From JANPBY01 sp963820065 (lineage in GTDB: Bacteria > Actinomycetota > Actinomycetes > DATJPE01), in the NCBI GenBank assembly GCA_963820065.1, contig CAWFYM010000010.1, positions 372,001-436,000 of the forward strand: DNA of 64,000 nt. The letters are read 5' to 3'. A program made the translations under genes and the position numbers. The notes beneath the pieces were generated by a model. That model saw only the letters and a program-made list of their open reading frames with translations. It was not told the origin of the DNA and searched no databases. Below, in pieces: positions 44,216-52,027 of this stretch. Within the stretch, counting starts at the first letter, position 1. The number at the start of each line of letters is the position of its first letter.

Positions 44216-45070
44216 TCAGGCGGAGGGGACCTCGGCCGCGGGGGTGGTTGCCGCGGGAGTGGTTGCCGCGTCCGAAGCTGCGGCAGCACCGGTGGTGAGC
44301 AGCTCGCGCTCCCAGTCGGCCAACGGCTCGTCGGTTGCCAGCTCGGCACCGGCCGGCTTCTCATCGGCCGATGCGGCCCCGACGCGAGCCATCAGCCCAT
44401 CCGCGACCGCGTCGGCGATCACTCGCGTGAGCAGGCCGACCGAGCGGATGGCGTCGTCATTGCCGGGGATCTTGTAGTCGACCTCGTCCGGGTCGCAGTT
44501 GGTGTCGAGAATCGCGACGATCGGGATCCCGAGCTTGCGCGCCTCGCCGACGGCGATGTGCTCCTTCTTGGTATCGACGATCCAGACCGCGCTGGGGACG
44601 CGCGACATGTCGCGGATGCCGCCCAGAGTCTTGTCGAGCTTGGTCTTCTCACGCTCGAGAACCAGGAGCTCTTTCTTGGTGAGTCCCGAGGCTGCCACAT
44701 CGCCGAAGTCGATGGTCTCGAGCTCCTTGAGCCGCTGCAGCCGCTTGTAGACCGTGGAGAAGTTGGTGAGCATGCCGCCCAACCACCGCTGGTTGACGTA
44801 GGGCATCCCCACGCGGGTCGCCTGCTCGGCGATGGCTTCCTGGGCCTGCTTCTTGGTGCCCACGAAGAGCACTGAACCGCCGTGCGCGACGGTCTCCTTG
44901 ATGAACTCGTAGGCGCGGTCGATGTAGGACAGCGACTGCTGCAGGTCGATGATGTAGATGCCGTTGCGCTCGGTGAAGATGAATCGCTTCATCTTGGGGT
45001 TCCAGCGACGGGTCTGGTGCCCGAAGTGGACGCCGCTCTCGAGCAGCTGCTTCATGGTGACGACGGCCAT
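44216..45070 (-). CDS. rpsB: Small ribosomal subunit protein S2
   Basis: Ribosomal protein at the 30S head-body junction. The 284-residue protein has the S2 signatures LLESGVHFGHQTRRWNPKMK and VGTKKQAQEAIAEQATRVGM and ends in an alanine/threonine-rich tail of about 40 residues, common in actinobacteria. ATG 45070. The leader upstream has two perfect hairpins, which could host feedback control. Confidence 0.97.
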   Translation of the reverse strand: MAVVTMKQLLESGVHFGHQTRRWNPKMKRFIFTERNGIYIIDLQQSLSYIDRAYEFIKETVAHGGSVLFVGTKKQAQEAIAEQATRVGMPYVNQRWLGGMLTNFSTVYKRLQRLKELETIDFGDVAASGLTKKELLVLEREKTKLDKTLGGIRDMSRVPSAVWIVDTKKEHIAVGEARKLGIPIVAILDTNCDPDEVDYKIPGNDDAIRSVGLLTRVIADAVADGLMARVGAASADEKPAGAELATDEPLADWERELLTTGAAAASDAATTPAATTPAAEVPSA

Positions 45071-45141
45071 GGCCGAAGCACTCTCCTTCGACGATCGCGG
45101 CCGGCCTCGGCCTGCGGCGATCGCGGTCTCGGTTCCTCGCC

Positions 45142-45157
45142 CCGGACGGTCGTCCGG
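45142..45157 (-). promoter_or_regulatory. Hairpin in the rpsB leader (proximal)
   Basis: CCGGACG-GT-CGTCCGG, a 7-bp perfect inverted repeat 72-87 nt upstream of the rpsB ATG. It could be a ribosomal-protein autoregulatory structure or a weak attenuator. Confidence 0.35.
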
Positions 45158-45220
45158 TGCGCCTGACGCCTTGCGCGGCCGTGCCCCTGCTCAGGGATCG
45201 AGCGAGGACCGAGCGGCCTT

Positions 45221-45239
45221 CGGGACGCGTGGCGTCCCG
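45221..45239 (-). promoter_or_regulatory. Hairpin in the rpsB leader (distal)
   Basis: CGGGACGC-GTG-GCGTCCCG, an 8-bp perfect inverted repeat 151-169 nt upstream of rpsB. The role is unknown. Confidence 0.35.
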
Positions 45240-45379
45240 AGAAGACGTGCGAATTCGGTCAAGCGGAGCCTGACCGTGCCCAGAGTCTACGCCACAGACC
45301 AGGCGTCCACAGCCGCCAGACGTCCACAGCCCGCTGCACCACCGTCGCGTGTCCCTTGCGAGCAGGCGAGGGTCGAGGC

Positions 45380-45988
45380 ATGCCCTCCGCCGGCCGGCCC
45401 CGTGCCGTCGTCCCCATGCTTGGCCGCCCCATCGTCTCGACGATCCTGTGCGTGCTGGCTCTGGGGGCGCCGGGCCTGCCGGCACCAGCGGTGGCGGCGT
45501 CAGCTCTGGACCATACGGACCAGTGGCGCTGGCCGGTGGAGGGCCCCAACGGGCCGTCAAGCCCGTTCGTGCTGCGGGCTTTCGACCCGCCGCAACAGCC
45601 CTGGTCGCCCGCGCATCGGGGGGTCGACCTGGCCGCCGCCCCCTTCGACCTCGTACGGGCCGCAGGGGCGGGGACGGTGGTCTTCGCGGGTCCGCTGGCG
45701 GGACGAGGCGTCATCTCGGTCGACCACGCGGGCGGGCTCCGCACCACCTACGAGCCGGTCGACCCCACCGTCCGCGTCGGCGAGCCGGTCGCGGCAGGCT
45801 CCATCCTGGGGATCCTCGAAGCCCTGACCACGCACTGCGGGCAGACGTGCCTGCACTGGGGTCTGCGCCGCGGCGACGACTACCTCGACCCGCTTTCGCT
45901 GATCGACCGTTCCCCACCCGTGTTGTTGCCGTACGGACCGCCGATCGAGCGCCTACCGACCCTGGTCAGGCGCACCTGGTGGCCGTGA
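45380..45988 (+). CDS. Secreted M23-like (LytM) domain protein with altered HxH motif
   Basis: A 202-residue exported protein. The N-terminus has an RPIVSTILCVLALGAPGLPA signal segment and an AVAA cleavage site near residue 40. A single LytM domain follows with HRGVD (H79, D83, zinc ligands). The second motif, normally H-x-H, reads THCGQTCLHWGLR: H159 is kept but the first His is C157. Two cysteines (C153, C157) could form a disulfide. The protein may be a degenerate peptidoglycan-binding regulator rather than an endopeptidase. ATG 45380. Confidence 0.8.
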   Translation: MPSAGRPRAVVPMLGRPIVSTILCVLALGAPGLPAPAVAASALDHTDQWRWPVEGPNGPSSPFVLRAFDPPQQPWSPAHRGVDLAAAPFDLVRAAGAGTVVFAGPLAGRGVISVDHAGGLRTTYEPVDPTVRVGEPVAAGSILGILEALTTHCGQTCLHWGLRRGDDYLDPLSLIDRSPPVLLPYGPPIERLPTLVRRTWWP

Positions 45989-45996
45989 CCGTCGGA

Positions 45997-46287
45997 TCAG
46001 CAGTCCGCGAAGTGCTCGACCAGCGGGAACGGGTCGTAGAACGGGTGCAGCAGGGCCGCCCATCTCTCGTACCCCGGCGACCTGCGGAAACCGACCTCGT
46101 GGTCCTCGACGCTTCGCCACTCGACGAGCAGCAGGTACGTCGACGGGGACTCGATCCCCCTCAGCAGCCGCACGTCGAGGCAACCATCGGTGGCTTCTAT
46201 GAGCGGCCGAGCCTGCCTGAAAGCGACCTCGAACGCGGATTCTTGACCTGGTCGCACGTGCAACGTCGCCTGTTCGAGCACGGTCAC
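45997..46287 (-). CDS. ABM-domain (antibiotic biosynthesis monooxygenase-like) protein
   Basis: A 96-residue protein with the dimeric alpha-beta ABM fold. It opens with VLEQATLHVRPGQESAFEVA, typical of the family, and has the WRSVEDHEVGFRRSPGYERW segment before the C-terminal hydrophobic strand. Small ABM proteins include quinol monooxygenases and stress proteins; the substrate is unknown. GTG 46287 is 17 nt after whiG, so cotranscription with whiG is likely. Confidence 0.8.
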   Translation of the reverse strand: MTVLEQATLHVRPGQESAFEVAFRQARPLIEATDGCLDVRLLRGIESPSTYLLLVEWRSVEDHEVGFRRSPGYERWAALLHPFYDPFPLVEHFADC

Positions 46288-46304
46288 GGCGTCGCCGCCC
46301 GCTG

Positions 46305-47312
46305 CTAGTGCTGCTCGGCGAGCTTGCCCCGCAGCTGGAGGACCGCCTTGGTGTGCATCTGACAGATGCGGCTCTCGGTGACCCCCAGGACCTGGCCGAT
46401 CTCGGCCAGCGTCAGCCCTTCGTAGTAGTAGAGCGTGACGACGATCTTCTCCCGCTCAGGCAGGGTGTTGATCGCGCCGGCGAGCAGGTACTTGGTCTCT
46501 TCGGACTCGAACGCGCTGACCGGGTCCTCGGCCTTGTGGTCCTCGAGGGTGTCGACGAGGCTCAGCTTGTCGCCCTTCTCCCCACCGACGCTCAGCAGTT
46601 CGTCGAGGGCCACCACGTTGACGAACGACACCTGGCTGAAGATGGCGTGCAGATCGGACAACCCGATGCCCATCTCCTCCGCGATCTCCGGCTCGCTCGG
46701 TGTCCGGTGCAGCTCCGCTTCGAGGCGGGCGTAGGCGCGCTCGACGTCGCGCGCCTTGCTCCGGATCGAGCGCGGGATCCAGTCGATGCTCCGCAGCTCA
46801 TCGATGATGGCGCCACGGATGCGGCTGATCGCGTAGGTCTCGAACTTGTTGCCGCGCTCGAGGTCGTACTTCTCGATGGCGTCCATGAGCCCGAAGATCC
46901 CGTACGAGACCAGATCTGCCTGCTCGATGTTGGGGGGCAGTCCCACCCCGACGCGACCGGCGACGTACTTCACCAGCGGCGCGTAGTGCAGGATCAGCCG
47001 TTCGCGCAGGGACTCCTGGGCCGTCTCCTTGTAGTCAGACCAGAGCCGGTGCAGAGCCGCCTCGGCGTCTTCCTTGCTCGGCTCGTCGAGCGGCTCGTCG
47101 GCGGCGTCGGGCGCTGACTCGGACGCGCCCGCAACTGGCTCAGCGTCGGCCCCGGTGTCGGGTTCGGTGTCGGGCTCTAGATCGGAGTCGGCTACCTCGG
47201 CGGCTTCCCCTTGCGCGTCGGCGGACGGAGCGTCACCGAAGTCATCGAGGTCCGGGCCCTCGTCGTCGTTCGCCACCTCGGCAGCGTCACGCTCGGGGGT
47301 GCGCTTGCTCAT
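46305..47312 (-). CDS. whiG: RNA polymerase sigma factor of the FliA/WhiG group
   Basis: Alternative sigma factor of the sigma-28 group, controlling motility or sporulation genes. The 335-residue protein has a long acidic N-terminal extension (about residues 1-75, rich in E, D, A). It is followed by sigma region 2 (LVSYGIFGLMDAIEKYDLERG), region 3 (RTPSEPEIAEEMGI) and region 4 with the helix-turn-helix LAEIGQVLGVTESRICQMH. The core is well conserved with WhiG, which is about 280 residues. ATG 47312; xerC overlaps its start by 26 bp. Confidence 0.93.
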   Translation of the reverse strand: MSKRTPERDAAEVANDDEGPDLDDFGDAPSADAQGEAAEVADSDLEPDTEPDTGADAEPVAGASESAPDAADEPLDEPSKEDAEAALHRLWSDYKETAQESLRERLILHYAPLVKYVAGRVGVGLPPNIEQADLVSYGIFGLMDAIEKYDLERGNKFETYAISRIRGAIIDELRSIDWIPRSIRSKARDVERAYARLEAELHRTPSEPEIAEEMGIGLSDLHAIFSQVSFVNVVALDELLSVGGEKGDKLSLVDTLEDHKAEDPVSAFESEETKYLLAGAINTLPEREKIVVTLYYYEGLTLAEIGQVLGVTESRICQMHTKAVLQLRGKLAEQH

Positions 47313-48207
47313 ACGTGGACTTCAGCCTCTCGACCGAGACGTGGGTATAGATCTGAGTGGTAGCGAGCGTAGCGTGACCGAGCAGCTCCTGAACGGACCT
47401 CAGGTCCGCGCCGCCTTCCAGCAGGTGCGTCGCTGCTGAGTGTCTCAAACCGTGCGGCCCAAGATCGGGGGCCCCCTCCACGTCCGCGAGCTGCTCGTGG
47501 ACCACGGTACGCACCGCCCGCGGATCCATGCGCCCCCCGCGCGCGCCGACGAACAAGGCTGCCCCGCTCGCCACCGTCAGCAGGCGCGGTCGTCCTTGCT
47601 GGATCCACGCATCGACAGCGCGGAGTGCGGGCAGACCGATCGGGACGGTGCGTTCCTTGCGCCCCTTCCCCAGGACGCGAACGGTGCGGCGCTCGCGATC
47701 GACGTCGTCCAGATCGAGGGCGACCAGCTCGCCGACCCGTAGCCCGGAGGCGTACAGGAGCTCGAGCACAGCCCGATCACGCAGGCCGAGCGGGGCGCCG
47801 TCGTCGGCCCGAACGCCCGCACCATCCATGAGGCGGCCGGCCTGGTCGGCTCGGAGCACGCCGGGCAACGTCGGGCGGGATCGTGGGACCCCCAGCAGCA
47901 GCCCAGGGTCGGTCACCAGGTGGCCGCGCCGCGCGGCCCACGCGGTGAAGGTGCGGGCTGCTGCCGCCTTGCGTCCGACCGAGGCGCGGGCGGCGCCACC
48001 GGCAGACACGGCACCAAGCCAGGACCGCAGGACGCCCACGTCAAGGCCAGCCAGCTCGTCGACCCCGAGAGCGTGGGCATGCAGCAACAGGTGGCGCACG
48101 TCGCCGAGGTAGGCCCGAACCGTGTGCGGGGACCGGTCACGCTCATCGCGCAGATGGCGCTCGAAGCTGCGCACGGCCCCTTCGAGTGCGGGAGGAAGGT
48201 CGGTCAC
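47287..48207 (-). CDS. xerC: Tyrosine recombinase, XerC-like
   Basis: Site-specific recombinase with a SAM-like N-terminal domain and a catalytic C-terminal domain. The 306-residue protein has the R of box I (LYASGLRVGELVAL, near residue 155), Lys in GKGRKERTVP, the HGLRHSAATHLLEGG motif with H and R, then LLGHATLATTQIYTHV with the catalytic tyrosine. This length and placement near dprA and rpsB are typical of chromosome-dimer-resolving XerC, not an integrase. GTG 48207. Confidence 0.93.
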   Translation of the reverse strand: MTDLPPALEGAVRSFERHLRDERDRSPHTVRAYLGDVRHLLLHAHALGVDELAGLDVGVLRSWLGAVSAGGAARASVGRKAAAARTFTAWAARRGHLVTDPGLLLGVPRSRPTLPGVLRADQAGRLMDGAGVRADDGAPLGLRDRAVLELLYASGLRVGELVALDLDDVDRERRTVRVLGKGRKERTVPIGLPALRAVDAWIQQGRPRLLTVASGAALFVGARGGRMDPRAVRTVVHEQLADVEGAPDLGPHGLRHSAATHLLEGGADLRSVQELLGHATLATTQIYTHVSVERLKSTYEQAHPRA

Positions 48208-48237
48208 CCCGGCAGCCTGACATGGGCGGCTACGGCG

Positions 48238-49428
48238 TCAAGGACCGCCGCGGCGATTCGGGCGGGCTCGCGCGACCACACCGTCGCCGACGGCGACGAG
48301 CTGGGCCTGGAGGAGCTCGCGCAAGGCGCCGCCGACCACAGGGCCAGGCAGTCGCGACACGGCCGGGAGTTCGGCGAGCGGGAGTCTGTCCACCGGAGGC
48401 AGCGCCTCATAGACCGCTAGGGCGTCCGGACCCAGCCGGTCCGTGGCCCGCTCGAGCCCACGTCTGGCGGGCTCATCGAGCGACCCGACGGGCAGCAGGA
48501 TCCGCAGGACGTCGTCGACGGACGTCACCAGCTCCGCCCGGCGCTCTGCGATCCACTCGTGACAGCCCGCCGACATCGCGCTCGTGACCGGGCCAGGCAC
48601 CGCCATGACGGGCCGCAGCAGCTTCTCGGCGTGCTCAAGCGTATTTCGCGCTCCGCTCCGGTGAGCCATCTCCACCGCGACCGCCCCGCAGGCGAGTGCG
48701 GCGATGAGCCGGTTGCGTTCGAGGAATCTGGCGCGTGTCGGCGACTCCCCCACCGGGAGCTCGCTGACGATCACCCCCGTCTCGACGATCCTGGCCAGCA
48801 GGGAGGCGTGACCCTTCGGATAGGCGTCGTCGACGCCCCCAGCCAGGACGGCGACCGTCCGGCCGCCGACCGCAAGGCTCGCGCGATGGGCTGCACCATC
48901 GATGCCGTAGGCGGCCCCTGAGATCACCGTCCAGTCGCGATCCGCGAGGCCGGCCGAGAGCTCGGTCGACGTGTGCTCCCCGTAGGCGGTCGAGGCGCGC
49001 GAGCCGACCACGGCGACGGCCTGGTCGATGAGGACGTCGAGCGAGGCAGATCCTCTGACCCACAATGCGTGCGGCTGCACCGTAAGAGGGCGCAGTCGGG
49101 GTGCCGGCCACTCCCGATCACCGGGGCAGATCAGGCGTGCCCCGCACCGCTCCGCGAGCGCCGACTCTCGCGCCAGGTCGGCGCCCAGCAGACGTGTCTC
49201 GTGGCGCCCGTCGCGGCCGGGCCCGTACCCCGCCCGGATCCGTTCGACCGCTTCGATCGCACCGTGTTCGGCCACGAAGCGCCCGAGCGAACGGTCCCCT
49301 GGCTCGCCCACGTGGAGCAGCAGCTGGCGTGCCGTGCGCTCGTGAGTGGGCGCGCCGGACGACGAATCAGGATGCTCACCGATGCCCCGGCTTCCTCGGC
49401 CAGGATCGGCAGGAGGCGGCCCGCTCAT
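48238..49428 (-). CDS. dprA: DNA-processing protein DprA
   Basis: Loads RecA on incoming single-stranded DNA in natural transformation. The 396-residue protein has the DNA-processing Rossmann domain: VGSRASTAYGEHTSTELSAG, VISGAAYGIDGAAHRASLAV, TVAVLAGGVDDAYPKGHA, VSELPVGESPTRARFLERNR and the C-terminal PGPVTSAMSAGCHEWI. A helical C-terminal domain follows. ATG 49428 overlaps the comM stop (ATGA). The longer reading frame to 49659 lies within comM. Confidence 0.94.
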   Translation of the reverse strand: MSGPPPADPGRGSRGIGEHPDSSSGAPTHERTARQLLLHVGEPGDRSLGRFVAEHGAIEAVERIRAGYGPGRDGRHETRLLGADLARESALAERCGARLICPGDREWPAPRLRPLTVQPHALWVRGSASLDVLIDQAVAVVGSRASTAYGEHTSTELSAGLADRDWTVISGAAYGIDGAAHRASLAVGGRTVAVLAGGVDDAYPKGHASLLARIVETGVIVSELPVGESPTRARFLERNRLIAALACGAVAVEMAHRSGARNTLEHAEKLLRPVMAVPGPVTSAMSAGCHEWIAERRAELVTSVDDVLRILLPVGSLDEPARRGLERATDRLGPDALAVYEALPPVDRLPLAELPAVSRLPGPVVGGALRELLQAQLVAVGDGVVARARPNRRGGP

Positions 49429-50948
49429 GCGGCTCCCTGGAGCTGGCCAAGACGGAATCCGAGGGCGGCGGACACGTCCGACTCGTCTGGAGCGGCGCGG
49501 TCGCCAAGATCGGCCAGCGTCCAGGAGACGCGAATGATGCGGTCCAGGCCACGGGCGGTCAGGGAAGCACCTCCCGAGCGAAGGCGGCGAAGCGCCGAGC
49601 CCGTGAGCGGGAGCCGTGCGCGAAGGTAAGGCCCGGGGACGTCTGCGTTGAGCGTCCATGGCGTGTCGCGCAGACGGTGGCTGGCTCGGTCACGAGCCGC
49701 AACCACCCGGGCAGCAACCGCCGCCGACGACTCACCGGGGCCGCCGTCGAGCAGGGTGGCTTGCGGAACGTCTTGGACGGCGACCTGCAGGTCGATGCGG
49801 TCCATCAGCGGTCCGGACAACCGTCCGGCGTATCGACGCACCTGCATGGGTGTGCACCGGCAGCTGCCGGACCGATCGAGGACCCGACCGCACGGGCACG
49901 GGTTGGCGGCCAGCACGAGTTGAAAGCGGGCCGGGTAGGTCACCGAGGTCTCGGCCCGGGCCAAGACGATCCGACCGGACTCCAGTGGCTGGCGCAGGGA
50001 TTCCAAGGCGTTGGAACCGAACTCCGGGGCCTCGTCGAGGAAGAGCACCCCTCGATGGGCCAATGAGACCGCCCCGGGACGAGCCACCCCCGAGCCGCCT
50101 CCCACCAAGGCTGCAGGCGAGGCCGTGTGATGGGGCGCCCGGAACGGCGCACGGGTCACGAGCGGGCGACCGGGCTCGAGCAACCCGGCTACCGAGTGGA
50201 CCGCGGTCACCTCGAGGGCGTGGGCCTCGATGAGCGGCGGGAGGATCGAGGGCAAGCGTTCAGCGAGCAAGGTCTTGCCCGCCCCGGGCGGACCTTGAAG
50301 CAGGAGGTGATGGGCCCCGGCCGCGGCGACCTCGAGAGCCCGGCGACCTTCGGCCTGGCCGGCGACATCCCGCAGGTCTGCAGGCGATCCTTCCGGGTCG
50401 TTGGTGGGCGGCACGCACACCTCGGGCCAGTCGTCGTCGCCGCGCAGCGCCGCGATGACGTCGACGAGGTGTCGGACCGCGTGAACCGTCACCCCACGCA
50501 CGAGCGTCGCCTCCCCCGCGTTCGCGGCAGGCACCACCACGCGCTCGCACCCCGCAGCCCTGGCGGCCAGGACACCCGGCAGGACTCCTCGCACCGGACG
50601 CACCGTGCCGTCGAGGCCCAACTCCCCCAGGCAGACCAACCCGGCCGTGCAGTCACGGGGTACCGCCTCGGTCGCCGCCAGCAGCCCGACCGCGAGGGCG
50701 AGGTCGAAGGCGGTGCCGTGCTTGTGAATCGACGCCGGAGACAGGTTGATCGTCACCCGGGTGTCGGGAAAGGCGGCCCCGCTGTTGGCCATGGCCGCTC
50801 GGACCCGGTCTCGAGCCTCGTTGAGCGCGGCGTCGGGAAGACCGACGATCACGACGGCGGGCAACCCGCGCCCAAGGTCCACCTCGACGTCAACCACTTG
50901 TCCCCGCACTCCCACGAGGGCGACCGAGCGCGTCCGGGCCAAGGGCAT
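49425..50948 (-). CDS. comM: YifB/ComM family Mg-chelatase-like AAA+ ATPase
   Basis: Hexameric helicase implicated in branch migration during natural transformation. The 507-residue protein has an N-terminal Lon-like S5 domain (residues 1-170), a P-loop GPPGAGKTLLAERLPSILPPL near residue 217, Walker B VLFLDEAPEF, and the LAANPCPCG sensor motif, followed by a C-terminal Mg-chelatase domain with the arginine finger. ATG 50948. The gene is 1 nt from the yraN stop and overlaps dprA. Confidence 0.94.
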   Translation of the reverse strand: MPLARTRSVALVGVRGQVVDVEVDLGRGLPAVVIVGLPDAALNEARDRVRAAMANSGAAFPDTRVTINLSPASIHKHGTAFDLALAVGLLAATEAVPRDCTAGLVCLGELGLDGTVRPVRGVLPGVLAARAAGCERVVVPAANAGEATLVRGVTVHAVRHLVDVIAALRGDDDWPEVCVPPTNDPEGSPADLRDVAGQAEGRRALEVAAAGAHHLLLQGPPGAGKTLLAERLPSILPPLIEAHALEVTAVHSVAGLLEPGRPLVTRAPFRAPHHTASPAALVGGGSGVARPGAVSLAHRGVLFLDEAPEFGSNALESLRQPLESGRIVLARAETSVTYPARFQLVLAANPCPCGRVLDRSGSCRCTPMQVRRYAGRLSGPLMDRIDLQVAVQDVPQATLLDGGPGESSAAVAARVVAARDRASHRLRDTPWTLNADVPGPYLRARLPLTGSALRRLRSGGASLTARGLDRIIRVSWTLADLGDRAAPDESDVSAALGFRLGQLQGAA

Positions 50949-50949
50949 G

Positions 50950-51306
50950 TCAGATCACCCCGACCCGGTGGTCCACCCGGGCTCGGCCGTGTCCGGGCGC
51001 GGAGATGGCGATCACGTCGAAGCGGATGGCCCTCGGCGCGGCCTCGTGGGCGGCCATCCACCGCAGCGCCAGCACGCGCAGTCGTTCCGCCTTGGTCGGC
51101 GTGACCGCCTCGGTTGGCGTCCCGTGGCGGGTGTTCCGACGTGTCTTGACCTCGCAGACGACCAGGACGTCGTGGTCGCGCGCCACGATGTCGATCTCTC
51201 CTTCGGCGCATCGCCAGTTGCGGGCGAGCACGATGTAACCCGCCCCGACCAGATGTCGGGCGGCGACGTCCTCGCCATAGCGTCCAAGGGCATCCGTGGC
51301 TCGCAC
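50950..51306 (-). CDS. YraN family protein (UPF0102, nuclease-fold)
   Basis: A 118-residue protein with the restriction-endonuclease fold: G-x-YGEDVAARHLVGAGY, then NWRCAEGEIDIVARDHDVLV and CEVKTRRNT with the catalytic-type D and E-x-K. Members accompany comM/dprA and are presumed nucleases. GTG 51306 has GGAGG 8 nt upstream. It is the first gene of the yraN-comM-dprA operon; 100 nt separate it from the next gene. Confidence 0.88.
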   Translation of the reverse strand: MRATDALGRYGEDVAARHLVGAGYIVLARNWRCAEGEIDIVARDHDVLVVCEVKTRRNTRHGTPTEAVTPTKAERLRVLALRWMAAHEAAPRAIRFDVIAISAPGHGRARVDHRVGVI

Positions 51307-51406
51307 GCGACCACCTCCGCGCAACACCCTCGCCGCGATCCGCGAACCGGGGCCGGGCGCCGTTGTCAGGTGTGGACGGTCGGACCCCTGTGGAAGCCGC
51401 CCGCGG

Positions 51407-52027
51407 CTAGCCCGTGGCCCCGACGAGCGCCCGGTAATCGACCTCGGTGGCTGGCCGATCGAGCAACCGACCGTCCGGCAGGGGTACGGCCAGCGGCGCA
51501 CCCTGCGAGTCAGTGACGAGAACCGCGTCGGCCCCGGCCGCGGTAAGAGTTAGCACCACTTGCCCGAGCAACAACACCTGCTCGTTGGCCGGCAGCGAGG
51601 TGAACGCATCGGTGACCGAGACCGTCACCACCCCAGCGGTCGGCGTTCCGGGCGCGGGGGCTGTGACCGAGAGCAAGGCGCCTCCTGCCGTGGGATCGAC
51701 CAGGAGCGAGCGGACCGAGTCGGGGCTGCCCGCTGGAGGGCCGACCGCCAGCGCGTCCAACAGCGCCTGCGGCGTCCCGTCGGCCACGGGTACTCGGGCG
51801 GACACGAGCGCGTTGTCCGAGACGAACCACAGCTCGGCCCCGGCCACGGCCTCGGTCGGTGCCGTCGGCGGCGCGGTCGGCGTCGGGGGCAGTGCCCCGC
51901 TCGGCAGCGGTGTGGCGTCCTCCTGCGTGGGCACGCCACAGCCGGCGACGATCACGGCGGCAGCACCGACGACGAACCAGGCCCGCACCCGACGGGCGGC
52001 CGATCGTTCGGCAGCGGCTGGAGTCAC
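51407..52027 (-). CDS. GerMN-domain lipoprotein
   Basis: A 206-residue exported lipoprotein: basic start, hydrophobic core AWFVVGAAAVIVAGC with the lipobox cysteine near residue 30, then a threonine/proline-rich linker and one GerMN domain (LWFVSDNALVSARVPVADG ... LLDALAVGPP ... VTVSVTDAFTSLPANEQVLLLGQVVLTL). GerMN proteins sit outside the membrane. It overlaps the histidine kinase by 4 bp. Compare LpqB of the MtrAB-LpqB system, which is about 580 residues with a GerMN domain plus a propeller. Confidence 0.85.
   Translation of the reverse strand: MTPAAAERSAARRVRAWFVVGAAAVIVAGCGVPTQEDATPLPSGALPPTPTAPPTAPTEAVAGAELWFVSDNALVSARVPVADGTPQALLDALAVGPPAGSPDSVRSLLVDPTAGGALLSVTAPAPGTPTAGVVTVSVTDAFTSLPANEQVLLLGQVVLTLTAAGADAVLVTDSQGAPLAVPLPDGRLLDRPATEVDYRALVGATG

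Larger units (their letters stand above)
45071..45379. other. Divergent intergenic region between rpsB and the M23 gene
   Basis: 309 bp without a gene. It holds the promoter and leader of rpsB (minus) and of the M23 gene (plus). Two perfect short hairpins are seen in the rpsB leader at 45142-45157 and 45221-45239. No clear -35/-10 pair stands out. Confidence 0.7.

Noticed and set aside
42713..44875. 720-codon plus-strand open frame across pyrH, tsf and rpsB
   Set aside because: It crosses three well-supported essential genes on the other strand; composition is that of a shadow frame.
48144..48162. GCGCAGATGGC in the xerC gene, resembling the palindromic repeat core
   Set aside because: Only 11 bases match; there is no GATCAT flank and no second arm; it encodes conserved recombinase residues.
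47287..48207. Tyrosine recombinase as evidence of an integrated element
   Set aside because: XerC-like length and motifs, core-gene neighbours and no attachment repeats or phage genes nearby.
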